Of a stretch of 64,000 bases of DNA, positions 7,784-16,463 are shown one piece after another (positions within the stretch are counted from its first letter, which is position 1; every line of letters starts with the position of its first letter). Origin of the DNA: Ginsengibacter hankyongi (lineage in GTDB: Bacteria; Bacteroidota; Bacteroidia; Chitinophagales; Chitinophagaceae); contig NZ_VYQF01000004.1 of NCBI RefSeq assembly GCF_008710285.1, forward strand, positions 248,001 through 312,000. Direction: 5' to 3'. Under the pieces are notes generated by a model. It made no database searches. It was given only the letters and a program-made list of their open reading frames with translations, and was not told where the DNA came from. Position numbers and translations under genes: made by a program.

Positions 7784-8671
7784 TTACACATCACAAATTT
7801 TTATAGCTTCTCTTAACGAATCTAATTTATCAGGATAGGTTGGCATAAACTCCTGCGCCACGTAACCTTTGTAACCGGTTTTCACAATTGCTTTCATTAC
7901 TGCCGGGTAATGCAACTCCTGCGAATCATTTATTTCATGCCTGCCCGGGATACCCCCCGTATGGTAATGCGCAATGTATTGATGATAGTCCTGTATATTT
8001 CTTATAATATCTCCTTCCTGTATTTGCATGTGATATATATCAAAAAGCAATTTGAAATTTTCTGAGCCGATCCGCTTACAAAGTTCTGCTCCCCATTCAA
8101 CATGGTTACACATATAATCTTTATGATCAATTTTGCTGTTGAGTAATTCCATTACCATTGTAACGCCATTCTTTTCCGCAAATGGTAATATTTTTTCTAA
8201 CGCATCCTTACAGTTTTTCATTCCCGTTTCATCATCCATCCCTTCGCGCTTGCCGCTAAAACAAATTAGATTTTTATAGCCCGCTTTGGCCATTATTGGA
8301 ATAACATCTAAATACTCCTGAATAAGCTTTTCATGATAGATTGGATTGTCTAATCCTTTGTATAAATTATTATCTCCGGCTGTATAACACATAGAACTGT
8401 ACACACCGTGTTTTTGCAGTGTTGGCCAGTCCTTTGGCCCAACCAGATCAATTGCATTAAACCCGATTTCTTTTACCGCTTTACACAAATCATCTAATGA
8501 CAGATAACCGAAAGTCCATCTTGAAACGGAATGATTGATATTGCCTTTCAATTTATAGGATTGTTTTTCTTCAAAATTTTTTGCAAAGGAAATAGCCGGA
8601 GCAGCTATTACGGCTGAGGTGCCAAGAGCGATATTTTTAAGTAAAGTTCTCCTGTTTTGTTTTGAACTCAT
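7784..8671 (-). CDS. Hydroxypyruvate isomerase-like TIM barrel (AP_endonuc_2 family), Tat-exported
   Basis: A 295-residue protein with a Tat-like leader (NRRTLLKNIALGTSAVIAAP, then AISFA) and a xylose-isomerase-like TIM barrel of the hydroxypyruvate isomerase/EndoIV superfamily. Probable metal ligands are Glu175 (MVMELLNSK), Asp211 and His214 (FDIYHMQIQEGD), His237 (HYHTGG) and Glu284 (VAQEFMPTYP). Enzymes of this fold isomerise keto-sugars or remove the aglycone from 3-oxo-glycosides by elimination. Export plus position next to the GMC dehydrogenase suggests it acts on the periplasmic oxidation product. It starts 3 bp after the MFS gene stop, so tight operon coupling is clear. True substrate unknown. 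Confidence 0.87.
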   Translation of the reverse strand: MSSKQNRRTLLKNIALGTSAVIAAPAISFAKNFEEKQSYKLKGNINHSVSRWTFGYLSLDDLCKAVKEIGFNAIDLVGPKDWPTLQKHGVYSSMCYTAGDNNLYKGLDNPIYHEKLIQEYLDVIPIMAKAGYKNLICFSGKREGMDDETGMKNCKDALEKILPFAEKNGVTMVMELLNSKIDHKDYMCNHVEWGAELCKRIGSENFKLLFDIYHMQIQEGDIIRNIQDYHQYIAHYHTGGIPGRHEINDSQELHYPAVMKAIVKTGYKGYVAQEFMPTYPDKLDSLREAIKICDV

Positions 8672-8674
8672 TAT

Positions 8675-9937
8675 TTAAATTTTCAAGCTTTGATCAATAA
8701 TTGGTTTCTCTTTTTTTTCATTGAATGAAATTGCAAATAAAAGAAATACCACCAGCGCTATACCTGAAGGAATTATCCAAATCATTTTCCAGTCAAATAT
8801 AGTTTGTGAAGTGGTATAGGCATCGGTAATCAAGCCCGCTGTTTTAAACCCGATAAGCATCCCTATGCCATAAGTTGCCAGCGTTATAAGCCCTTGTGCA
8901 GCGCTTTTATATTTTTCTCCCGCTTTTGCATTGGTGTAAATTTGCCCCGATACAAAAAAGAAGTCATAACATACGCCATGTAAGGCGATACCCATGATGA
9001 GCATGAAGCTTAACTCACCTGCATTTCCATAAGCAAATAATGCATAGCGCAGTGCCCACGCCAGCATGCCAAGTAATATGGTTTTTTTAAATCCAAATTT
9101 TTTGAAGAAGTAAGGAAGCATTAATAAAAAAAGCACTTCTGATATTTGGCCGATAGTCATTTTTCCGGTGGGGTTAGTAACCCCGATATTGGATAAAAAT
9201 GGATTTGCATTTTGATAATAAAAAGCTAACGGGATGCAAATAAGTATTGACGCTATAAAGAATACCAGGAAGTTTTTATCCTTTAATAATTTTAATGCAT
9301 CCAACCCCAGGATATCAGATACTTTTACTTTTGTCCCGGGAGCAACTTTAGGCGGTGTTTTTGGTAGTGTAAAACTAAACAGTCCCAAAACCAATGATGC
9401 AACGGAGGCCATTAAGAAAGTATTTTTCATTAAACCCGCCTTTACACTTTCTTCTGAATCCCATAAAAAGGCATAGCTGATTAATAACCCCGCAACAATC
9501 CATCCAATAGTGCCCCACACTCTAATAGTTGAAAATTCTTTTTCGGGATCTTTCATTTGATTAAATGAAATTGAATTTACCAATGCAAGGGTGGGCATGT
9601 ATAAAATCATGTATGCTAACAAATAAAAGAAAAATGATTCGGGATAAATGGCCGTTATGTCGCCGACACTATACATATAATACATTAATCCCGCACCTAT
9701 GAGATGCAACACCCCCAGGATTTTTTCTGCATTAAAATACCTGTCTGCTATTAACCCAATTATAAACGGAGCAATAATAGCTCCCCATGATTGGGTTGAA
9801 AAAACGGAGCCTGTTTGAGCTCCCGTGGCATGAAGATTAGTTATCAAAAAAGTACCAAGTGTTACAAACCAGGAACCCCAGATAAAAAATTCAATAAACA
9901 TCATCAGGGAAAGCTGCAATCGTGTGGTTAATTTCAT
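8675..9937 (-). CDS. MFS transporter of the nucleoside:H+ symporter (NupG/XapB) family
   Basis: A 420-residue 12-helix carrier. The start TTRLQLSLMMFIEFFIWGSW is the signature opening of the NupG/XapB family; FIIGLIADRYFNAEKILGVL (loop 2-3) is the family's A-like motif. Bacteroidota copies of this family commonly lie in sugar catabolic operons next to Gfo/Idh and TIM-barrel genes, so transport of a sugar, not a nucleoside, is likely. First gene of the five-gene minus-strand operon (MFS, TIM barrel, GMC, Gfo/Idh, small subunit). Promoter must lie in the 153-bp divergent region 9938-10090. A plus-strand ORF inside it is a shadow. Confidence 0.88.
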   Translation of the reverse strand: MKLTTRLQLSLMMFIEFFIWGSWFVTLGTFLITNLHATGAQTGSVFSTQSWGAIIAPFIIGLIADRYFNAEKILGVLHLIGAGLMYYMYSVGDITAIYPESFFFYLLAYMILYMPTLALVNSISFNQMKDPEKEFSTIRVWGTIGWIVAGLLISYAFLWDSEESVKAGLMKNTFLMASVASLVLGLFSFTLPKTPPKVAPGTKVKVSDILGLDALKLLKDKNFLVFFIASILICIPLAFYYQNANPFLSNIGVTNPTGKMTIGQISEVLFLLMLPYFFKKFGFKKTILLGMLAWALRYALFAYGNAGELSFMLIMGIALHGVCYDFFFVSGQIYTNAKAGEKYKSAAQGLITLATYGIGMLIGFKTAGLITDAYTTSQTIFDWKMIWIIPSGIALVVFLLFAISFNEKKEKPIIDQSLKI

Positions 9938-10090
9938 TTACTATTTTTGAGCGATTAGTAAAGCAAGGCTTAAATGTACTATTTTTAAGAGAACAAAAAT
10001 TTTTAAGCAAATTTTTTTTCAATTATTTGTAGAAAAAATAATTCATGCCTGTATATTTATTAAAAATTCAATCATAAAAATTGTATTAAT
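9938..10090. promoter_or_regulatory. Divergent promoter region of the keto-sugar operons
   Basis: A very AT-rich 153-bp gap between two genes read outward (MFS to the left, Gfo/Idh to the right), so promoters for both operons should lie here. Two half-sites GCTTAAA (9968-9974) and TTTAAGC (10002-10008) form an inverted repeat with 27 bp between them and could be an operator. No exact match to the Bacteroidota promoter consensus was confirmed. Confidence 0.35.
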
Positions 10091-11254
10091 ATGAGAAAAT
10101 TAAGAATGGGAATGGTAGGCGGTGGTAAAGATGCTTTCATTGGCGCTATACATCGTATTGCTGCAAACATGGATGGACTAATTGAATTGTGTTGCGGCGC
10201 ATTAAGTATTAATCCTGAAATAGCGAAAGCATCAGGTAAAGAATTATTTCTCCCCGAAGACAGAACATATCTTACGTATGATGAAATGATTACTAAGGAA
10301 AGTAAAATGCCTGCTGATAAGCGGATTGATTTTATCACCATTGTTACTCCCAACTTTGCACACTTTGGCCCCGCAATGATGGCGCTTGAAAATGGTTTCA
10401 ATGTGGTTGTTGAAAAGCCAATGACCTTTACTTTAGATGAAGCAAAGCAATTAAAAAAGAAAGTGGAAGAGACCGGGCTGCAATTATGCCTTACGCATAC
10501 TTACTCGGGTTACCCGATGGTAAAGCAGGCAAGGGCAATGATAAAGGAAGGCGCTTTGGGAAAGGTCAGGAAAATTTATGTTGAATATAAACAGGGATGG
10601 TTAAGTAAATTATCAGAGCGTGAAGGCAATGCCCAGGCTGCATGGAGAACCGATCCTAAAAAATCAGGAAAGGCGGGTGCAATGGGAGATATAGGAACAC
10701 ATGCTGCGCATCTCGCAGAATATATTTCAGGATTAAAGATTACAAAGCTTTGTGCGGATTTAAATATTGTTGTGGAAGGTAGACACCTGGATGACGACGG
10801 AAGTGTTTTATTAAAGTTTGAAAATAATGTATCAGGTGTGTTAAGTGCCACTCAAATTGCCGCAGGTGAAGAAAATAATTTAAAGATTAAAATTTATGGA
10901 GAAAAAGGTGGCATTGAATGGATGCAGCAGGAACCGAATACATTAATAGTAAAATGGCTTGAGAAGCCAACAGAAATATTACGTGCCGGTGGAAACTATG
11001 CAAACGTATTGAGCAGTTTTGCGCTAAAAAATTGCAGGACACCCGGAGGGCATCCTGAAGGATACCTTGAAGCATTTGGAAATATATATCACAATTTTGC
11101 GCAAACATTATTAGCCAAACTAGAAGGGAAAGAACCAACAAAAGAAATGCTCGATTTTCCCGGAGCCGAAGACGGGGTGCGTGGAATGGCATTTATAGAA
11201 AATGTAGTAGCATCTGGTCAGTCCAAAGAAAAGTGGACGGAGTTTATAATATAA
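10091..11254 (+). CDS. Gfo/Idh/MocA family oxidoreductase (cytoplasmic)
   Basis: A 387-residue NAD(P)-dependent oxidoreductase without a signal peptide. Rossmann site MGMVGGGKDAFIGAIHR (residues 6-22), TPNFAHFGPAMMALENGFNV and the family motif VVVEKPMTFTLDEAK (EKP at 108-110). The catalytic-domain segment GAMGDIGTHAAHLAEYISGL carries the His used by this family as active-site residue. It begins the plus-strand operon and is followed 62 bp later by an AP_endonuc_2 TIM barrel, the same gene pairing used for C3 oxidation followed by elimination or isomerisation in C-glycoside and levoglucosan breakdown. Contrast with the exported paralogue at 4508-5977: here a true EKP is present and the protein should be cytoplasmic. 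Confidence 0.92.
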   Translation: MRKLRMGMVGGGKDAFIGAIHRIAANMDGLIELCCGALSINPEIAKASGKELFLPEDRTYLTYDEMITKESKMPADKRIDFITIVTPNFAHFGPAMMALENGFNVVVEKPMTFTLDEAKQLKKKVEETGLQLCLTHTYSGYPMVKQARAMIKEGALGKVRKIYVEYKQGWLSKLSEREGNAQAAWRTDPKKSGKAGAMGDIGTHAAHLAEYISGLKITKLCADLNIVVEGRHLDDDGSVLLKFENNVSGVLSATQIAAGEENNLKIKIYGEKGGIEWMQQEPNTLIVKWLEKPTEILRAGGNYANVLSSFALKNCRTPGGHPEGYLEAFGNIYHNFAQTLLAKLEGKEPTKEMLDFPGAEDGVRGMAFIENVVASGQSKEKWTEFII

Positions 11255-11271
11255 TTTTTTAATAATCCTTA

Positions 11272-11304
11272 TCCCTCTACTTTGGAGAAGGGTCGGGGTG
11301 AGAC
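11272..11304. repeat. REP-like intergenic element
   Basis: In the short gap between the Gfo/Idh and TIM-barrel genes lies TCCCTCTACTTTGGAGAAGG followed by GTCGGGGTGAGA. This resembles the degenerate 'ccctct..tttggagaggg...ggggtgagg' intergenic element scattered through many bacterial genomes. It can fold as an imperfect CCCTCTaC/GAGaAGGG hairpin with a TTTG loop. Assignment rests on recalled resemblance; only one copy was noticed in this window. Confidence 0.4.
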
Positions 11305-11316
11305 TAAATAAGTATA

Positions 11317-12372
11317 ATGAAAACAATTAAAGGTCCCGGAATTTTTTTAGCCCAGTTTCTTGGTGATAAGCCCCCATTTAATAACCTGAAATCTATCTGC
11401 CTTTGGGCTAAGGATCTTGGTTATACAGGTATTCAAATACCAACATGGGATGCCCGCTGCATTGATTTAAAAAAGGCTGCTGAAAGTAAAACCTACGCTG
11501 ACGAATTAAATGGATTAGTGAATGAGTGTGGCTTGCACATTACAGAACTTTCTACGCATTTGCAGGGGCAGTTGGTAGCTGTAAATCCTGCATACAACGA
11601 ATTGTTTGATGGCTTTGCGCCTAAAGAAGTTCATGGTAATTCCAAGGCCAGGACAGAGTGGGCAGTTGAGCAATTAAAATTTGCAGCCAAGGCTTCCAAA
11701 AACCTGGGATTGAATGCTCATGCAACATTCAGTGGTTCACTGTTATGGCCCATGGTGTATCCATGGCCCCAGCGCCCGGCCGGGCTGGTTGAAACTGGCT
11801 TCAAAGAATTAGCTGATCGTTGGTTACCTATATTAAATGAATTTGATGAATGTGGTGTAGATGTCTGTTATGAAATTCACCCCGGCGAAGATTTGCATGA
11901 TGGTATTAGTTATGAAATGTTTTTAGAAGAAGTAAATTTTCATTCAAGGGCTTGTTTGTTATATGATCCTTCGCACTTTGTATTGCAATGCCTGGATTAT
12001 CTCGCTTATATCGATAACTATCACTCACGCATACGTGCTTTTCACGTGAAGGATGCTGAATTTAACCCAACCGGTAAGCAGGGCGTGTATGGTGGCTATC
12101 AAAGCTGGATCAACAGGGCCGGCCGTTTTCGATCATTGGGAGACGGGCAGGTAGATTTTAAAGCAATATTTAGTAAACTGGCCGCTTATGATTATCCGGG
12201 GTGGGCTGTGCTGGAATGGGAATGTTGTTTGAAAGATTCAGAGACAGGCGCCAGGGAAGGAGCGGAGTTTATAAAGAAAAATATTATTCCTGTTACGGAT
12301 AAGGCATTTGACGATTTTGCAGGAACTGCTAAAGATGAAAAGCTGATCAGTTCTGTTCTGGGGCTTGATTAA
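11317..12372 (+). CDS. Sugar phosphate isomerase/epimerase family TIM barrel (AP_endonuc_2)
   Basis: A 351-residue cytoplasmic TIM barrel. Metal-site motifs are spread through the barrel as expected: HLQGQLVAVNP, VDVCYEIHPGEDLHDG, LLYDPSHFVLQ, IRAFHVKDAEF and WAVLEWECCL, giving the Glu-Asp-His-Glu set of the family. This long branch (about 350 residues, start 'GP.IFLAQF.gd..P') regularly sits beside a Gfo/Idh/MocA gene, as here. By analogy with enzymes that act on 3-oxo-glycosides, it may cleave or isomerise the keto-sugar made by the neighbouring oxidoreductase; substrate is unproven. Start ATG 11317, 62 bp after the previous stop, with the REP-like hairpin between them. Confidence 0.88.
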   Translation: MKTIKGPGIFLAQFLGDKPPFNNLKSICLWAKDLGYTGIQIPTWDARCIDLKKAAESKTYADELNGLVNECGLHITELSTHLQGQLVAVNPAYNELFDGFAPKEVHGNSKARTEWAVEQLKFAAKASKNLGLNAHATFSGSLLWPMVYPWPQRPAGLVETGFKELADRWLPILNEFDECGVDVCYEIHPGEDLHDGISYEMFLEEVNFHSRACLLYDPSHFVLQCLDYLAYIDNYHSRIRAFHVKDAEFNPTGKQGVYGGYQSWINRAGRFRSLGDGQVDFKAIFSKLAAYDYPGWAVLEWECCLKDSETGAREGAEFIKKNIIPVTDKAFDDFAGTAKDEKLISSVLGLD

Positions 12373-12528
12373 TTTGTCCGACAAACCTGCCTGACAGCAG
12401 ATAGGGTTACAAAGGCTACAAAATAATTTCCTGCTGTTCCGGAGCCCTTAGTATGAAAACTTGTTATCGAAAATAAAACTTAATTTGACGGTAATTTAGT
12501 TTCTTTTTCTAATCTTTAAAATATAATA

Positions 12529-13284
12529 ATGAATAAAATATCTATTCTCCTGATTGCGTCTATCCTATGCGTTAGTAACAGCTTTCCACAGGCAAAAAAA
12601 GTCCACGACGCCGATAATATGCTTACGCAAAAAGAAAAGAGCGAAGGCTGGAAATTATTATTTGATGGCAAAACTGCCAATGGATGGCATAGCTACGGAA
12701 AGCAAACTGCCGGCAAAGCCTGGAGCATAAAAGACGGGGCCTTTTACCTGGATGCCGAAGCGCAGAAAAACCTTGATAAAAGCGAAGCCGGCGATTTGGT
12801 TACTAATGAAGAGTATGACAATTTTGATTTGAAATTAGATTGGAAAATCGGGGTTAAAGGAAACAGTGGTATCATCTTTTATATACATGAAGATCCCGCA
12901 AAATACTCCGAGACTTATGAAACGGGGATGGAAATGCAGGTGCTGGATAACGGCAGCCCTATACGCCAGGGCCACCCCGATGGAAGACTCTACACTCACC
13001 GTGCGGGCGACCTCTACGATCTGTTGGCATCAAAAGAAGTTGATCATCCGCAGGGAGAATGGAATCATGTTGAAATTATTTCAAAAAATGGCAAGCTTGA
13101 TTTTTATATGAATGGAACACATACACTTTCAACCACCCTGTGGAATGACTACTGGAAAAAAATGATTGCAATCAGCAAGTTTAAAGACATGCCTGGTTTC
13201 GGTACTTTCAAAAAAGGAAGAATTTCCTTACAGGATCATAATGAGGATGTATGGTTTAAAAACATTAGGATTAAAAGACTTTAA
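12529..13284 (+). CDS. DUF1080 protein (3-keto-disaccharide hydrolase domain), secreted
   Basis: A 251-residue exported protein with a cleavable signal (ISILLIASILCVSNSFPQA). The rest is a single DUF1080 / 3-keto-disaccharide hydrolase domain, a concanavalin-like jelly roll: EGWKLLFDGKTANGWHSYGK at the start, then FDLKLDWKIGVKGNSGIIFY, MEMQVLDNG near the middle, the RAGDLYDLLAS segment and WFKNIRIKRL at the end. Members of this family hydrolyse 3-keto-glycosides after a dehydrogenase oxidises C3. It therefore completes the logic of the surrounding oxidoreductases and is the strongest hint that the locus works on 3-keto sugars. 156 bp separate it from the TIM barrel; it may have its own promoter. 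Confidence 0.9.
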   Translation: MNKISILLIASILCVSNSFPQAKKVHDADNMLTQKEKSEGWKLLFDGKTANGWHSYGKQTAGKAWSIKDGAFYLDAEAQKNLDKSEAGDLVTNEEYDNFDLKLDWKIGVKGNSGIIFYIHEDPAKYSETYETGMEMQVLDNGSPIRQGHPDGRLYTHRAGDLYDLLASKEVDHPQGEWNHVEIISKNGKLDFYMNGTHTLSTTLWNDYWKKMIAISKFKDMPGFGTFKKGRISLQDHNEDVWFKNIRIKRL

Positions 13285-13459
13285 CCGGCTTATACTGTAT
13301 CACCCAGTCGCTCTTCAACAATGCAATGCTTGTCGGCTATTATCGTCGAAGCTGAAATTTAAATCGTTAGCCAAATCATTTAAGTAAATAAATAAGGCTT
13401 AGATATTGTTCCTTTTTTCAACAGGTTGTGATTAATATAACATGCATTCGTTTTAAGTA

Positions 13460-14398
13460 ATGAAATATTTACTATCCCCTATATTAAGTTTTTATTTCTT
13501 CTCATCCGGTTATGGGCAGCCGGAGATTCCTCGCTATTTTACACAGAAGAAAAATTTTAATGAAGCCCTGCATAAAATCGTACATGAGGTTGGGTTAGAC
13601 AGCACCTGGAATGCCGGCGAGGATGGAATGGAAACAATTTCATTTGCGGTAATTGATCTTAATAGTAAACATCCTGTTTTGGGTTGCGTTAACTGTGGCA
13701 ATTTTATTTATCCGGCATCGGTGTATAAAATGTATGTAGCTATGGAGATTCTAAGGCAGGTAAGTAACGGAGACTTTTCCTTATCAAGGCAATACATTGT
13801 AAAGTCTCCTAACGATGTCGACAGGTCTAAAGAAATAAGTTACGATCCGAGGCCGCTATTGCGTGCAGGCGACACCGTTACCATCAATTACCTGCTGGAT
13901 TTAATGATTACACGTAGTGACAATGCGGCTGCCAATTGCTTAATTGATGTTGCCACGAGAGATAGTATTAATAGAACTATTCACGAAATGGGTTGGTATG
14001 GAAGCGAGGTTACCCGTAAGTTTTTAAGCAGGAAGCTGGAAGACCCTGGTTATGATACTATAAAAAGTACGGAGACATGTGCTTTGCATGCAGCGGATTT
14101 TATGTATAAAGTTTATAAGAATGAATTAATAAACCCATGGGTGAGCAGGCAAATGAAAGCTTTGCTCGGCCGGCAATTGGATACTACCAAACTATCTTTA
14201 GGGTTACCGCATAATACGATGTATTACCATAAAACCGGCTGGTGGAGTATTTATACAAACGATGTGGGAATTGTTGAGGATGGAAACATCAAATATATTA
14301 TCGCATTATTTACCCCGGTAACCGAAGAAAAAGTATCGTTGCAAATGAAGGAACTTTCAGACAGGGTTTACAATTTTATCAGTCTCCTGCATCATTGA
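13460..14398 (+). CDS. Serine beta-lactamase-like hydrolase (class A-like fold), secreted
   Basis: A 312-residue protein with a short signal peptide (to about residue 19). All three active-site elements of the penicillin-binding/beta-lactamase fold are present: SVYK at 87-90 (nucleophile Ser87, Lys90), SDN at 153-155 (TRSDNAA) and KTG at 258-260 (YYHKTGWW). That makes a class A-like serine hydrolase. The omega-loop ExxLN of true class A enzymes was not located, so beta-lactam hydrolysis is uncertain; an endopeptidase or esterase role is possible. No operon partner: it lies alone between the DUF1080 gene and the oppositely oriented DUF6266 gene. A periplasmic location is expected. Confidence 0.83.
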   Translation: MKYLLSPILSFYFFSSGYGQPEIPRYFTQKKNFNEALHKIVHEVGLDSTWNAGEDGMETISFAVIDLNSKHPVLGCVNCGNFIYPASVYKMYVAMEILRQVSNGDFSLSRQYIVKSPNDVDRSKEISYDPRPLLRAGDTVTINYLLDLMITRSDNAAANCLIDVATRDSINRTIHEMGWYGSEVTRKFLSRKLEDPGYDTIKSTETCALHAADFMYKVYKNELINPWVSRQMKALLGRQLDTTKLSLGLPHNTMYYHKTGWWSIYTNDVGIVEDGNIKYIIALFTPVTEEKVSLQMKELSDRVYNFISLLHH

Positions 14399-14572
14399 GA
14401 GCCGGTATGGAACCTGGCCGTGCCAAAAAACCTAATAATAGAGTGTATGTCAACAAAAAAGGAAAAGTCGGTTTTGGATAGTTCCGGTTCTCTCAGAGAA
14501 TTGTTCTTATTGATGAAAAAATTGTAGCGCTTCGAATGCGGTAGTAAACTATGTAGTCTGCACAACCTTAAA

Positions 14573-15214
14573 TTACAACACCACGCTCCCCGTATACACA
14601 CTGCAGGCTGCATCGTCTTCGTCATTGCTTAAGTAGCCCATCCATGTTTCAGCAAGCTGCCCTTGCCTGTTGGGAGTTTCAAGAATCGCATTGCCGGATT
14701 GTCTTGTTCCTGCGTCAAAGCTGTATACTGCTTCGTTTGTTGCGGGGAAGTAAGCAACCAGTATGGCCTTGTCTGTCTTTTTGGAAGTACCGGTGCCTGT
14801 ATTATCCGTCCAGGTGAATTGTATATTACCCGAATCCGTTGCTGAAGCTGCGGCGTTCCGCGCAGGCGGCAGCATACCTTTGGATATCAATACCAGCGGG
14901 TAGCTGATGGTTACGCCATTATCCGAAGATACCAGCGCCAGGCTCATGAGCGCACTTACCGCACGGTTATAGCCGGAGCCGGTATGGCCAAAGGCCGGGA
15001 ATGTTTTGGTAAAAAACCCTTTGCCCGCAAAGGCTTTTGCAAATGCATTACATACGGTAATCTTGCTGCGCTGGGCCAGCCTTTTTGCCGTAGGTTTTAC
15101 GGTGCCCCTGTTTTTTGCAGAGCGAATTACGTCTATGCCATACCTGTTATAGCCGGTTACAGTACCCACCCGGCCTTGTATACCGCCCAGGATGCCGTTA
15201 GGAATTGTTGCCAT
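14573..15214 (-). CDS. DUF6266 family protein
   Basis: A 213-residue protein starting MATIPNGILGGIQGRVGTVT and continuing GYNRYGIDVIRS, the hallmark N-terminus of the DUF6266 family, which is largely restricted to Bacteroidota. Two beta-rich parts follow, around residues 95-160 (ISYPLVLISKGMLPPARNAA, then IQFTWTDNTGTG) and 160-213 (KAILVAYFPATNEAVYSFDA). No signal peptide, no catalytic motif and no known function. The gene is GC-richer than most neighbours. It stands alone, and the region just upstream holds an 11-bp tandem repeat array with a perfect hairpin (15345-15417), suggesting special control or a mobile cassette. Confidence 0.85.
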   Translation of the reverse strand: MATIPNGILGGIQGRVGTVTGYNRYGIDVIRSAKNRGTVKPTAKRLAQRSKITVCNAFAKAFAGKGFFTKTFPAFGHTGSGYNRAVSALMSLALVSSDNGVTISYPLVLISKGMLPPARNAAASATDSGNIQFTWTDNTGTGTSKKTDKAILVAYFPATNEAVYSFDAGTRQSGNAILETPNRQGQLAETWMGYLSNDEDDAACSVYTGSVVL

Positions 15215-15344
15215 AATTTTTTATTTTTAAATTATATAAAATCAATTTTTATTCTTCAGTAATATCCCTGTTGTTATTGCACCTTATACCTTTAGTACCT
15301 GTCTGTGCCCTGCCTTTTACAGAAGACAGGCGGAAGAAAGATAT

Positions 15345-15375
15345 TAGTTGTTCGGTTACTCCGACCGAACAACTA
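15345..15375. repeat. Perfect 12-bp inverted repeat (hairpin) upstream of the DUF6266 gene
   Basis: TAGTTGTTCGGT (15345-15356), a 7-nt loop TACTCCG, and ACCGAACAACTA (15364-15375) are exact reverse complements. The right arm coincides with the first unit of the 11-bp direct repeat array. There is no following T-run on either strand, so a simple terminator is unlikely; it could be an operator or a recombination site. Confidence 0.75.
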
Positions 15376-15417
15376 CCGAAGAAGTACCGAAAAACTATCA
15401 AACACCTTTCAAACAAC
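15363..15417. repeat. Five tandem 11-bp repeats
   Basis: Five adjacent units with identical 11-bp spacing: GACCGAACAAC, TACCGAAGAAG, TACCGAAAAAC, TATCAAACACC and TTTCAAACAAC. Consensus is TACCGAACAAC, with decay toward the right end. A sixth unit lies inverted at 15345-15356 as the left arm of the hairpin. An 11-bp period places each unit on the same face of the helix, as expected for cooperative protein binding. Units lie about 150-200 bp upstream of the DUF6266 start codon. Confidence 0.7.
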
Positions 15418-16463
15418 TATGCCCGCAGGCCATACTGAGAAATAACGAAGGGGTGGGAAAGTTTATTGCGAAGGGTGTATAAATATAACGACGGGAGTGC
15501 TTCGCTAGTATATCATCGGAGTTTTTGCAGCTGAATTTATTATTTCATTTTTAAGTGATAATGTGTAGATATATACTTCTAATTGTAATTCCTTCCCTTG
15601 CTCTTTTTAAATGATACCCCCGGTTACCGAGGGGTGGACTTTGTTACATAAAAAATGATAATAATGAAAAATTGGATACTATTGGGGAAAGTACAGGCTG
15701 TTCAGGAAAACATATTACCTGCGGTAAGCTCACTGGCACACCTGCTCGAAAAACATTATTACAAAATAAGCCGCTATCCGGTTGCAGTAAGTTTACCATT
15801 TCCATCCCGGATATTGCACATTATATCCCGGAGGCTTTCCATAAAGAGCCGGGACCTATAGCCGGCTCTCTGAATTACCAGCGATGTTTTGATACAGGAA
15901 CTATAACCGGCTTCACCAGGGAAGGAACTACCACTACTTTTATAACTGTGATTACCGAACGGGGGGAACCATCATTACTGCCTCCCCGGGGCACTATTAG
16001 CCATAACACTGAGCTCGCCTTTACTGATTTTATTTCGTCAGCTACTTTCCAAACATTTTGATGAACACCCGATATCTGCCGGGCTTTCGAAAGTGACAAA
16101 AGCTTCGAAAGTAAACGATCAAGTGGGGGTATGGTATAAAAGTATAGTATGGAGATCCTCAGAAATTATCACGATGGTTGCATCCGTTATCTGATATCCA
16201 TTCGAGATAAACATGATATAGCTCATTTCTGAAAGGAATCCTCATTAGGTTTGGGATGCAACACAGAAATTTAAATAGATTATTAAAAATAGAGGCAACC
16301 TGCAAAGGACGGGCCTCGTTATAACCTAATAATTATGTTTGGGAGCGTAGAAAAATAAAATGAAAAAAAGTTGACATTTTTTTTTCTTAAAATGATAATT
16401 ATTTCACAATTGTGTGTAAATTACACGTTAAATAAACATTAACACTTATTTAATTACTTGATT

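Larger units (their letters stand above)
15215..16463. other. Long stretch without a convincing gene
   Basis: About 1.25 kb. It holds the hairpin and 11-bp repeats (15345-15417) and a short GC-rich hairpin around 15616-15635 (ACCCCCGG/CCGAGGGGT with a bulge). One plus-strand frame stays open from a TTG at 15672 to TGA near 16061 (129 codons), but it matches no family I know and an opposing minus-strand frame over 15875-16099 is equally plausible, so neither is called a gene. From about 16330 the sequence turns very AT-rich and must carry the SusC promoter; a symmetric GTGTAAATTACAC (16414-16426) lies about 38 bp before the SusC start and may be an operator. Confidence 0.5.

Noticed and set aside
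15616-15635. GC-rich hairpin taken as a terminator
   Set aside because: It has a bulge, no following T-run on either strand, and no confirmed gene upstream.
15672-16061. Plus-strand frame of 129 codons from a TTG
   Set aside because: No recognisable domain, no ATG, Thr- and Pro-rich chance-like composition, and an equally open opposing frame (15875-16099). A search against Chitinophagaceae proteins would settle it.
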